NCBI GenBank assembly: GCA_004835665.1
Contig: RBKR01000004.1
Span: 1,736,001 to 1,800,000 of the forward strand
Reading direction: 5' to 3'
Source: Phoma sp. XZ068
Lineage: Eukaryota > Ascomycota > Dothideomycetes > Pleosporales > Didymellaceae
DNA length: 64,000 nucleotides
In this document: piece by piece, positions 30,771-42,795 of the stretch
Layout of the letters: each line of letters starts with the position of its first letter
How positions within the stretch are numbered: the stretch's first letter is position 1
Notes under the pieces: generated by a model
Seen by the model: the letters and a program-made list of their open reading frames with translations, nothing else
What the model was told of the DNA's origin: nothing
Databases searched by the model: none
Made by a program: the position numbers and the translations under genes

Positions 30771-33700
30771 TTTGGCGGTGGTGGGTGTGGTTGTTGTGAA
30801 GAAGTGGTGGGGAGTGAAGATACAGGACACAGACAGTTATTGATTGTTAGGGGTCTAGATCGTCAGGTCAATGCTCTTTGAACCCAAAAAGTTGAGTGAT
30901 TGCAGAGTAGAATTGTAGTCGAACCTCGAGTATAAAGAAGCATACTTAAGCATCGCTAGCATACAATGACGCTGCGCGTGCTACAGTACATCCGACGCAC
31001 TTAACGCCGACGCAACGGTCCCTCCCGCAGGCCCAAACTCGTCCGATCGTCCAAACCCCGCCCACGCCGTCGTTCAGCTGCCTCTCTTGCGTAGTCTCCG
31101 GGGCTGAGAACAATGAGCTTTGCGGTCCAACCGCGGTCCATTGTGCCCGGAGATACCGGGCAAAATCCCTCGGCTGAACCGCACACAACCACACTCAGTC
31201 TTTCCATCTCTTCACGCGTCCAGGACACATTAGTTTGAACGGCCGGTATGCTGAGGCTGCGAGCATGCGCACGAACGGGTTTTCAGTCGTAAGTCGACGT
31301 GTGTAGTGCGAGGTGTAGAGGTAAGATTTCGGTTAGGCGCTAGTCTGCTTTAGCTAGAGTGCGTGTAGTGCATTGTAGTCGAGGATGTACACAGCGCAGA
31401 TCAAGTGGGTACATGATTGTCCCGTGTAGACAGGCTCTAGGACCAGGGTTCTAGGACGGCATTAATGGCGTTTGAATCGCAATGTGCGTTAAGAGGATGC
31501 CATTTGTTGTATTCCCATAGGAGCATGGATGTACCTTAGTGGAGTCTTGGTGGAGACGATCTGGCCAAATGGAGTATCAATTGACTCCTTCGGCTGGAAG
31601 TATGCGATCTGGTATTGAAGACTATCGTTGTCTGTGACGATTAACCTAATTAACAGCTTCTGCCGAAGTACTTGAAAACGGGTGGACGCTAATTCATGTC
31701 AATATGTTAATCAGATGTGAGGATGGTTCGCAATGCAAAGATTATCGACCTTGCTGATCAGGCCCTAACTTCAGCATGACTTTGCACTCGATTGCAAGGC
31801 CACCAGCCGTGACACGGTTCAATGTATGTGATACAAGCGATGCGGCAGATTAGAGTGCAATAGAGCGGGCTTTCAGCCAAGCTTCGCTGCTGTCAGACAT
31901 TGCCATCTTTTTATCTTTCCTGATACTGATAGATCGTCACCAGGGCCATATCCAAATCCAACCATGTTGCAATGTCGCGGACGGCTTAAGTCCATACCAC
32001 TGTCCATCCCGTCGTCAATCTGGATCGTTACATACCCCGACAATGGAGCGCAGCCGTAGGCTTCACATTGCTCAAACCTGATTCTATTTGTATCTATCAA
32101 CATGACACCAGATATGTCCACCACATGACAAGATCTACTCAGGTCCTGGCAGTTGGATCGTTGACTCATGAAAAACCTCGTTATCTCGGTATTACGCTGG
32201 TGATCATACTAAATTCTCCATAGGCATGGAGCGAGACTCGAGCGCCCAAGCCATCATCAACCATCTATACTGGATGTAGCGGTGGTTCACGCAGGCGACG
32301 ATGTTAACCCGATCTATTACGTGGCTTTAAGAGACTACCGCAATGGCTCTGGAGGTTCTCGGAACGGCACATCTGAACGCAAGCGGATATGGGTTTCAGA
32401 CCACGAAAAGTAAACTGTAAAAGACTGTTTCTCGTAAAGCAACGGCACGATTCACATACTTTCCCATTGGCTAGAGAATTCAGTGACCGACGTCAATTTC
32501 CCTTCAGCTCTCGGTGACAAGCGTGGAGAGCTTAAGTCGATCAAGTGCCATCGTTAAGATATCCTACCTTCAAAAGGGATTCGCAACGCTTGCATACTGA
32601 CCTTGGCTACGAACTCCGTGGACTTGTAAGAGGCTGTCTTGATTCTCAGTCTCGCACACTAAGGTCTTATCTGATAAGTTCACGCGGACCGGATTTTTGG
32701 AGGTTTCAAGGAGTGCTACCTTCATGGTCACACCGAGAGGTGCCTAGGACTCTCGCATTCGACACTAATGGCTTCGACAGCCAACAGGCTCGAAATTATA
32801 CATGTACATCTGTATTCAATTCATGTTGGAAGGTGTCATCCTTGTCGACTTCGCGTTACGATCAACCACCAAGACTTTTCTGTGCATAGAGTGGAATGGG
32901 TATCCCTCTTCATTCAAAAAGGCATAATTTCCCGTTTGCTAATTACTTGTGCCGAATCCGACCAGAGCAGTTGGCAATACGGGAAGCTAATCTTGTAGTG
33001 TAATCCTCGGGCTAACTGCATAGCTGCGATTTACCTTGAAAGCCGCCTCTACCGACCATCGAAATCGACGACACTGTCAATCGGTGATATTCGAAATCCC
33101 ATGGCTGCATTATTCGTGGGCTCTGAATGATCATCAAGCATCGACTGGACGGAACGTTCTAGAGCGGATCGGTCCTTTTCCTGAATGTCAACTTGGACGG
33201 TTGATGGCAAATTGGGCATCAAGATGCGACCTCGACCATCGAGAAATCTGGTACAGACCCATAAGGTGCTCCATTCGTTAGGCAGTAGTTTGCTACTGTT
33301 TGCAAGTCTACCGACGTTGTGTCAGTTGTGGCGGTCGCCCCATTTGCTGCGGATAGAGGAGCGTATTGCAAGCGAAGTCGACTAACGGAACACCAAACGG
33401 ATCGGTGTAGTTTTTGAACGCCGCTCCCTGCTGTGCCGCCGCAAAACCACCCTGAATCGATAAGTCGCTATGCCTGCCTTTCGTTCGAATGTCTCCTTTG
33501 GGCAGCTGCAATGTGACCAAACGACTTGAGGCGACGCAGCTGAACAGGGCGGCCAATTGGTGGATAATGATCGACGTGACTTGTGACAGATTGCGGCAGA
33601 TGAGCCTCATCTCGGCTGGAATTGGCAATCTTTCTCGCCAAAGACGGGCGTGTAACTCGACCGTTCATTGCTCATTATCGACAATTTAGTGCAGCTTGAG

Positions 33701-34417
33701 GCCGCTTCTTGTGAGGAGCTGGACGGACCGTTGGGATGACAATGGTTTTCTGTGCTGCTGATGGAATGTCATATTCAGCTCGCGTGTGTTGTGGCCAACG
33801 GGCGGTCTGCGGAAGCGCGTCTCCTCGCCCCGAAGAGACGGCGCGAAAGTCAAAAACAGGCCGTCAATCCTTGACACTGCAGCTAATGTTTGGTTTTGTT
33901 CACTGAATGGCTTTGCAGAATCAAGATGGCCTGCCGTTATGGGTGGAAATGCGGGTGGCTGGGTTGCGGACGGGTAGCCATTGATTGTCAAGAATGGACG
34001 AAGCAGCCTGAGAGACGTGATGACGGCAGCTGCTTTGCGACAATAATGCCTGCCGCTGGGTGATCCTGTCGTGAACAGGGTGACGAACGCACATGTTCAA
34101 GGAACATGGCGCCACTGCGGGCGCAAGCTGCCGAGGGTGCAAAGTCGGTCGTACTTTGGTTCACGCCGCATTGACCCCAGTCCAAGTGTGACAGGCCTGC
34201 CGCTGACTGGTGAAATGCATCTGATGGCGCTCTCTGGGCGATGGTTGACAGGTCCGCGAGTTGGACCGAAGCTCTTCCCTCCTGCTGCTTCGTACTCAGA
34301 ATTAAGAATGTCGCATTGTGCACGCGTCACTTTGTGATGCTTCGCACACGTTCCGCTACCCGCTGACGGAGTTTCTACCGCGGTAGTCCTGCGCGTTGAA
34401 GCAGGGCATGGGGAAGG
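30771..34417. other. Long gene-poor stretch
   Basis: 3.6 kb with no gene I can support. It has small open frames on both strands, none with domains. The best is a 98-codon, six-cysteine frame on the minus strand at 31873-32169 without a signal peptide. The right end (34.2-34.4 kb) should contain the promoter of the RasGEF gene. No transposon ends or long repeats were recognised. Confidence 0.4.
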
Positions 34418-37400
34418 ATGGCGGTACTGCAACCAAACGCCTACCCAGGCTCCCCTGTAGCTGGAGCCGGGCAGCGCGATCTGCTCACCGCAGCGCAAAA
34501 CACAGACACGGCACCACGGCGCGTCGATGATCAGCGCCGTCTGCGACGAGTAAAGGACTCGAAAGAGCAGCTGAAGAGGAGGACGCGGGCACGCGGCGCG
34601 AGCAACGGCACCATCGACACTGCGACAAGCAACTCGACTTCAGCCGGGCGATCATACACCGTCGCGAACGTGCATAACGGTGTAATTTACCTCAGGTGAG
34701 TGTCGCAAGAACAGCGTTATCCTGCGCCGGCAATTCCAGTGGTGGGCGCGTGTTTGCTGGTGTTTCGAAACTCAATTGGGGTTCCAAGTCAACACACCAC
34801 GGTGAGGGAAGTGGAAGGAGCCACCCTTTGTGGAAGGAACGCGGGTGAAGGCACCTCGAGGCACCCACCACACATTGCAATGCCTCTAGAGACAGCACTT
34901 GTCCAGAGACCCACGGTAACGTGGCTAACCCTGCTGGCAGACCTATAGTGCGCGCTGGCAACCAGCGCAACCGTCCGCAGCCCGACCCCTTCGTCTTTCC
35001 ACCATCGACGCCGCCAGACAGCGCAACCCTCGACCCGGATCTGCGTCCAACAAGCAATGAATGGGAGCAAAGCCTCTACGGCTCGAGGACACCGCGCTCC
35101 GAACCCACCCCACCACTGCCACTCGACCTGATTACGGAATATGAAGCGCGAAAGCAGGCACACGCTGAACATCCCTCGACCTCACGACCTATCGCCCACG
35201 CCCGCTCGCACTCGTTCTCCACTGTGGACGACCACACAGTCACCTCAGCTACCACCGAGCCGGGGACGTTCAAGGTGGTCATCGAGCGACCTCCGTTTGG
35301 TGGGCGACCGAAGACGGCCGACACGTCTTCGATGCCCCTGCTGCAGGTCCCCATCCCTCACTATCGTCTTGGGACGCCACGCTTCAGTACAAGAGGCACC
35401 GTCGACCTGCGCAGCTCGACCTACACCCGAACCTCGGCCACGGAGGAGTTCAGGAACTCACTCTTGACTCCACAGCGCGCGGGCTCACACTCGTTTCTGT
35501 CCTCACGCCCGCAGTCAGACGCCTTTTCACCTGTTCCAGCTAGATACCGCGCGACTATGGACCGACCGCCTGTTCCCGCCTCTGCACCGTCTTCCTCTCG
35601 TGTCTCACATTCTCCAATCGTACCGCGACTGTACGATGCCCTGACAGCCAATCCTGATGATAGAGCAGTTGTGAGATTCTCACCTTCTGGCGAGATCCTT
35701 GCAGCTACCCCCTCACGGCTCGTTGCACACATCACTTCTCCGAGCTTCTTGGACTACGAACTCCTCTCCGACTTCTTCCTCACGTTTCGAGCCTTCTTGT
35801 GTACGAGAGATCTAGTCGCATATCTTATTGCCCGCTTAAGATGGGCGGTCGATAGACAGGATGATTTCGGTCGCATTGTCCGAGTACGCACATTCGTCGC
35901 CCTTCGCCACTGGATCTTGAATTATTTTGTGGACGACTTCGTGCCATCCCACATCCTGCGAACGTACTTCTGCAACTTAGTCAATGACCTCTACCGAGAT
36001 CTGAAGGCCCGTGCAGACGGTGGTGCTGGTGACGTGAAAATTGTGGGCGAGCTGAAGAAATGTTGGAGGAGAACATGTGTGCTCTATTGGGAGACCGAAG
36101 ACGCCATCGGCAAAGACTTTGCAGATGAAGAGCTACTTCCTGGTGGCTTCGTCGAGTTGCCGGCAACTTACGAAGAGCCAGAGATACCTGCGACGATACC
36201 AGTGACCCCACGACAAGCAAATCGTGATACGAAAGAGACCATCGGATCAAACCCAAGCGACCATTTTGCCAGCCGGCACATGGACTGGGCACAGAAGTCT
36301 CGGCACACGCCCCAAAATTCTCTGAGTTCGCCATACGTACCCTCAAACGAAGGAGGCGTTGTTCAGGTACCGCTGTCGCCCGGGAGTGAAGGGAGCATGC
36401 ACATCTTGTCTTGCTCCCTCCCACGACGTGGTTTCATGAAGAGCGAGCACGCTATGAACCTGCCTCTTTATCCTCATCCAGTACCGCACCCTCCGGCTAC
36501 TCGTCTAGCGGCAAGCCCACAACAGCCAGCATCGAACAAGAAGAACCCCCGTCCGTCGCACACTCACAAACGCAGCGGCAGCTTCTCCGACGCTATGAGA
36601 GATAGCAGGGCTCCTTTATCAATCCCAAAGAATGCTTCGGTAGACGTAACCATCTCTGCGATAACGAGCATGCCTGGTAGTCTCGTGCGAGGTGGACTCT
36701 TCCAGCCGAGCTCGCCTTACATTGAGCTCAAGGGCACCAGTCTGCGGCATACCCGGACACGCAGTGAAACAGATGGCGATGACATGTATGCAGACGACGT
36801 GCAGCTTCGTCCAGGCCATGCAAATAGCCCGGGGATGAAGAAGATATTCGGAAGCGTGCGTCGCGCCCTCAGTATCAAACAAACACCTCATGGAAGCCCA
36901 CAACTAGGAGCGCACGTCCACCAACGCATGGCACCTTCCATGCGATCCTCAAATCCAGGCACAATAACCACAATGTCAGGGGGAGTTCGTAAACAACGCA
37001 CAATGCGAACCAAACCAGAGATTCGAATAGATGCTTTGGCATCTAAGGTTGGCTTGAGCTTCAAGGAAGCTGTCGAAGAGCAGTTAAGAAACGAAGACCA
37101 GCGACGAGAGAGCAGTGTCGAACCACCCGATCTCGGCGGATTTGAGTTTGAATTCGACAGTCGAAAACCTTCGTCCCCTGACGAAGCTGCAAAGGTCTCT
37201 AGAGACCCAGATCCACGAGTGTACAGCAACATCACCACAGGCAGCAAGTCGATCCTCATCATCGACGACACTGGGCCACCGCCATTGCCTATGATGTCGG
37301 GAGCATTACCCGCTGCAGCACTCGAAGAGCCGAAAGTTCCGAGTACACCACCGAAAACCCTCCAACGCAATCCATCAATTGCTCAACGACTTGCTGAAGG

Positions 37401-39741
37401 GGATATGGTTGCTGTCCGCCACTCTGATCTTTATAAGGATCCTACTCCTAAAATCTCAGTTGAAGAAACACGTTTGTCTCGTCCGTCGACGGCCCAGTCT
37501 CGAGCCCCTCAACGGCGGTCCATGTCAGAGGGTAGGGAGCAGATGCATTCGTTCCAGCGGCGAGGTTCCACGCGGAAGTCCACGGCTCGAACCTCATTGC
37601 GGCGACATGTGTCCTACAACAGTATCTTGAGCCGTCGTCAAGGACCCGATAGTGTGGCTACGTTCATGACGATGTCATCCAACAACGATCCTTTCTTCCT
37701 TGAGCGTCAAGCACCTCAACCAAGCGGCCCTGGACGCATGCTTCGTCGAAAACCAGGTGGCGATCTGCGCGCTGCTGGGAACATTCAAGATCTTGAGATG
37801 ACCCCACGTCCACACTCCACTGGCTCAGTCTCCAACCGCACCCATTCGATTGCAAACTCAGTCATCCTGCGCTCAGACCGCTACGCAATTCCAGAGCCCG
37901 ATGCAAGCCAGCCAACTGAAGCAATTGATGAAACAGTCGTTGTGAAAAAGCCTATCTCTTTGGTTGATACACATTCTTCGCAGCCTAATCTGAGGCCTTC
38001 TTTCGAAGCTGAAGTCGCGAAACTTGCAGCATTGCCAGATGACACAGACGACGAAGGTGGAGTGGAGGCAGCGTTGATGAAGCTTGAAGGTCGGTATGAA
38101 AAGAAATCGCCGCGAGAGTCTTCCGTACGAGGTTCTGTTGTCCAGCCAGAAGTCTATCGACCAACTGGAGCACCTGGCGAACTCGTCATCCCACCATATG
38201 TGCCTAAACAATCAGAGGAGCATGGTGGCACCGATGATAGCCTTCACCGACCGCTCGCCACTCCAGGTGCGGAGGGCCAGGAAATGTTCCACCTGTCAGG
38301 AGAGAATTTCAACCGCCGTGTGCCTGCTGCTGTCAGCACTGCTGCGGAATCAGAGGATTCGTACTCTTCGGTACCACTCCTTGATCGTGGCCTCAGCGAT
38401 GTCCTGCCTGGCGGGCGTACGCAGACTTTCGATACTATGAGATCGTCAACGAAGCCTTCGCCTCTGCAGCTCACTGAAGACACAACAGCCCAAACAACAG
38501 CGCCTGCGACCAAACCTTCGTCTCCAAACTCGTCGCTCGAATACGTGGTTGAGACGGACAGTATGAAGAGGATACCAAATGGCGGCACTCTTCCATCTTC
38601 CGCAATCGCACGCCAGTCATTCCTTCTCGACGACGACGAGGATTTGAGCGACTTAGCCTCTACGACAACAGGCGCTCGGTCCGACGAGATGTCGCATGGT
38701 GTGCGCAGTTTCTTCGAGGATGAGCCGGCAGTAATGGACCATAATTCCGACAATCTTCCTACACACCCAATGCGTCACCCCCCTACGCCGCCTTCTACAG
38801 CAGATCGCCTGAAAGAAGTTGTGTCGTCAACGACTTGGGATCGAGGATTACCGACGCCAGGCCTGACGCCGACTGTCTCCCGACCGGATCAATTCAGCCA
38901 AAATACCCCTGATCAACCTCCCAAACTACAGGAGTCGCCAGATATCAGGCAACCAGCTACCCCCGCCCATCTACCTTTCATCATGGCTTATGATGCAGAG
39001 CTTCTTGCACAACAGTTCACAGTCGTAGAGAAAGATGCTCTGGATGAGATCGACTGGAAGGAACTCATCGAACTCCGCTGGAAGCAATCATCGCCTCAAA
39101 TTCGCGACTGGGTACACTACCTTCGCACACAGGAGGCGCGGGGTGTTGATGTCGTGATCGCTCGCTTCAACCTAGTAGTCAAGTGGGCTGTATCTGAGTG
39201 CGTTCTCACCGAGAATATCGATGAGCGAGCTCGCTGCATCGTGAAGTACATTCACATTGCATCGCACGCTCGACGACTGAGGAACTACGCCACTATGTAT
39301 CAGATCGCCATCGCGCTAATATCTAACGATGTCTCTCGACTTCATAAGACTTGGGCTCTCGTGCCCCAGGCTGAGAAGCAGACAATGAAGGAGCTGGAAG
39401 CGCTTGTCCAGCCATTACGGAACTTCCACAACCTTCGCCTAGAAATGGAGACAGCCACGGTAGAGGACGGCTGCATCCCGTTCATCGGTATCTACACGCG
39501 CGATCTGATCTACAACGCGCAAAAGCCGGCCTTCATCGATGCACCACCTGTGGATGGCGAACGACTTGTGAACTTCGAGCGACACCACACTGCAGCGACA
39601 ATTGTCAAGAACCTCCTGCGTCTTCTGGAAGCGAGCTCTAAATACAACTTCAAAGTCGAACCCGACGTGATCAGCAAATGTCTCTGGCTAGCTGCGCTGA
39701 GCGATGACGAGCTCACTAAGCGCAGCCGCCAATGTGAATAA
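34418..39741 (+). CDS. RasGEF-domain protein, LTE1-like
   Basis: Two exons: 34418-34695 and 34941-39741, joined across a 245-nt GT-AG intron (AG|GTGAGT ... GCAG|A), give 1692 aa. The large second exon alone has no ATG at its start, which supports the upstream exon; the junction reads GVIYLR|PIVRAG. RasGEF_N lies at ~327-450 (FSPSGEILAATPSRLVAHITS; LLSDFFLTFRAFL; LRHWILNYFVDDF). Then comes a ~950-residue low-complexity, Ser/Thr-rich and basic region with many phospho-like sites, and the C-terminal RasGEF catalytic domain (~1438-1692; DEIDWKELIELRW; FNLVVKWAVSE; KYIHIASHARRLRNYATMYQI; IPFIGIYTRDL). Lte1 in yeast promotes mitotic exit and binds Ras; here the exchange target is unproven. CDC25/Sdc25 is less likely because no SH3 domain is seen. 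Confidence 0.9.
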
Positions 39742-40851
39742 TTTCATAGCACATACACCTTTCCTACGGTCTCATCATTTCCTTGTCAATACCCACTCGG
39801 ATCCCTTTGGCGCCCGACACGAGTTACGACCCGCATTTGCAGCATATTTTCTGCATATACACCTGATACTCTTGCTATCTTTCTCGTTCACTATTAGATC
39901 TAAGAGCTCACGCTCGAAGATAATCAACTGCTCAGCAGCGTTTTCATATGTGCGGTGGACGGCAAAGTGCATACATAGTACTGCCTAGGATACATGGAGG
40001 TTTAGCAATGCTGCGTCTGTAGCGTTTCGTTATTGCTGTATATACAAGACGAGCGTATTAAGACTGCCCTAATGATATAATTCTTTCCCAAAACGGACGC
40101 CGCTCTTCGCCCTGCAAGTGATAATCACCCCTACACACACATCCACCCCTTACCAAAGTCTCTCCTACGAGATCATCCCGCTCACATCCGAATCACACAG
40201 CCCTTGCCCTCGCCTTTCTCACGATCCTCCCTGCCCTCCGTCGTCCCAACACGCTGATCTCGCCCTTATCCCACCATCCCCATCCGGCGCATCCGTACAT
40301 CACCACCAACAAACCCTTTGACTCAACCCCATCCATTGTCCCCCCTTAACGAACCCCTTAGCAAACCATCCCCACCACCCCCTCTATACCTCGGCAGAAT
40401 ACCGGACGCCTTGTACAACCGACCCTGCGGCGCAGTCGACCCACTGCCCCGTTTCCGCATGATCTGATCGCATCCAGTTCCTCCTGCAAGATTGCAAGAT
40501 CCGTGATCGTGACGTGTACCCGGGACAGGGAGGGAGATGGATGCAGCGGAACAATAGGGCGGACAATACCTGCGGACAGTACCTGCGGAACAATAATTCC
40601 GGTACAAGCCGCGGAAGGATCGAGGTGGCAAAGGGGAAATTGGCACGGCTATACGGAAGGAAGCGGTGGCGTGAGCAGGATGCGGTAGTAATGTGTTCGC
40701 GGTGGGAAGGGCATGGGGGTGTGGATCTTGGATGGGGATCGAGGTGTTCTGTCTTTCTCTCTCTCTCTCCTTCTGTCGTTGTGTGTTGTGTACTATGTTA
40801 TTGTTGATGCAATTTTGATTACCCTGGGGATGTATGACATCACAATCCTCC
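39742..40851. other. Convergent intergenic region
   Basis: 1.1 kb between convergent genes. It has a C-rich stretch (40190-40330), a short imperfect repeat with ACCTGCGGA and GGAACAATA elements (40545-40605) and a CT run near 40750. An open frame of 192 codons on the minus strand covers this C-rich DNA and lacks any motif; I do not call it. Confidence 0.5.
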
Positions 40852-42795
40852 TCACAAACCAAATCTTTCCTCCCCGCGCCTGACCAGTCGAATAGGCACA
40901 CTCGTTCCCCTCAGCTGCAGCGTGATGATACTGCCAACCTTCGTTCTGAGCAGATAATCCGCCCTGTTAACCGCTTTCTGATAGACCTCCTCTTTCGCTT
41001 TCTTATCCATCGCTGCGACCTCCTCATCCGTGCCGAACTCGTCCACGGCAAGCTCGACCGAGTACTGCGAGAATATCACAGCGAGGACGGCGAGGATTTC
41101 GACTTGGGCGAAGCGACGCCCGATGCATGACCGGAAACCGTCGCTGAAGGGGATGTACGAGCCCTTGACTGGCTTGAACAGTGATGACGAGGTGTCTTCG
41201 CCCGATGGGCCGCGCAGCTCTTCGTCGTCATAGTTGATGTCGACGAAGCTGTCCTCGAGCTTAGAAGTCGCGAGCCAGCGCTCAGGGCGGAACGTATTGA
41301 CGTCGCTCGCGCCGGTAGTACTAGGAGTGTTGGAGGCGGCAGGCCAGTATTTTGGGTTTCGGTGGATCGCGGAGTTCAGGAAGACCTGAGTTCCGCCCGG
41401 TATCGTGTATGTTTTCTCGCCCATGGTGAGGTTTTGTGGTCGTCCGGGTGGGGTCGACTTGGGGATGTTGACAATTGGTTGCAACAGGCGTAGCGTCTCG
41501 TTCATGACCGCAGCTGCCATGCCACCGAATAGCTTCGGGAAGTGCTCTTCGTAGACCCACTGGTCAATTGGCTTGCCTTGGAACACCTTGTCGATGTCCT
41601 GTTGTAGGCGCTTTTGCGAATCGCGGTGCATTGCGAGGAAGATGAGTGAGAAGTGAAGCGTATTTGCGGTGGTCTCGTGGCCGGCGAGCATCAAGACGAA
41701 GGCGTTGCCTAAGAGGTCGCTCTTCTGGACGTTTGATTTTCCTTCTGTGATTCCACTTCCACGGATGAGGGCGTGGAAGAGATCCATGCCGGCACTGTTG
41801 GTATCGCCAGATGCTACTTGCTTCTTCTTCATCTCGTATAGCTCGTCCATGTATTGTCCCCATTCGGTAACGGCTGTGCCGACTGTACGGTGGAGCTTGA
41901 GGGGTGAGAGTGGTAAATACTTAGGAGGTATGATCTGGGTCAACATGATATTGTGAAGCAATTCGCTAATAGCATCACGGTAGGACATTTTGTGACCTCC
42001 TGATTTCTCAGATCCGACCAACATCGATTTGGACCCGTCAATCTCAACAGACGATGGTTGGCTCTTCTCCTCATGAGGCCACTTGACACGAACATCGAAG
42101 CCTGCCGAGCTGATGACGAAGAGTGCGAAGCTCATTGTTGCTATAGCTGGATCCTGAACGGTTTCGTTACCTTGTCCATCCGGACCAGTCCAAAGGCCAA
42201 GTAGTGACTTTGCATGGTGAAGAGACTCTTTGAACACCAGCTCGTTGTTCTTTTCTCCAAAGCTGGGTGCAGCAAGTTTGCGATGCATACGCCAGTCTGA
42301 GCCTTCAGTCGAGACAAGATTCTTGCCATAGATATCAAGAGCTCCGTACATCTCAAGTGGTTTGGGAAAGTCATTCCTTCTAGCGGTAATCTGAGTTACT
42401 GCTTCTGCGTCGGCAACAAATGCTGTTAGTTGAGTTGCTGAAGCGACAATGAAGACATCTCCGCCGATCTTCTCGAACGGCGTGTATCCTTTTCGATATC
42501 CCCATTCCGGATCCAGAAGGCTAATACGGGTCAATATCCGTTGTGAAGTACATGCACACGCGACCTACTCAAACCAAACTCCTCGCCACGAAGCAGGCAG
42601 AATGAGTTCCAGGACTGGGATCCATATGTAGAAGGTTGCAAGCCAGAACACACTGAAGGTATTCCATGGTATCAAAACGACCGGCAATCCCGAGCTCTTC
42701 GCAAGCGCTATATTGCTCTGCCAGCTCCGATACAGATTGAAGCATTTGTTCAGCGCTGCTGCTGCGAGAGCGCCGAGGACCAGGATGAAGAGCAT
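40852..42795 (-). CDS. Cytochrome P450 monooxygenase
   Basis: Exons 42795-42569 and 42520-40852 (48-nt GT-AG intron) join to 631 aa, longer than the usual 500-550. The N-terminus holds a membrane anchor (MLFILVLGALAAAALNK) and a second hydrophobic stretch (VFWLATFYIWIPVLELIL, ~49-66), so it may be a hairpin anchor in the ER. Core motifs: helix C WRMHRK, oxygen-binding AGHETT (~355-360), ExxR in NETLRLL (~417-420), PERW, and the heme loop FSDGFRSCIGRRFA with the Cys ligand near residue 541. The family inserts oxygen into a lipophilic substrate with a P450 reductase partner. An insert around RPERW-GPSGEDTSSS lengthens the region before the heme loop. The substrate and CYP family number cannot be assigned here; no biosynthetic cluster partner is adjacent. 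Confidence 0.93.

Noticed and set aside
40323..40901. 192-codon minus-strand open frame in C-rich DNA
   Set aside because: No domain, low-complexity composition, overlaps the P450 stop region and has no good start context or splice sites.
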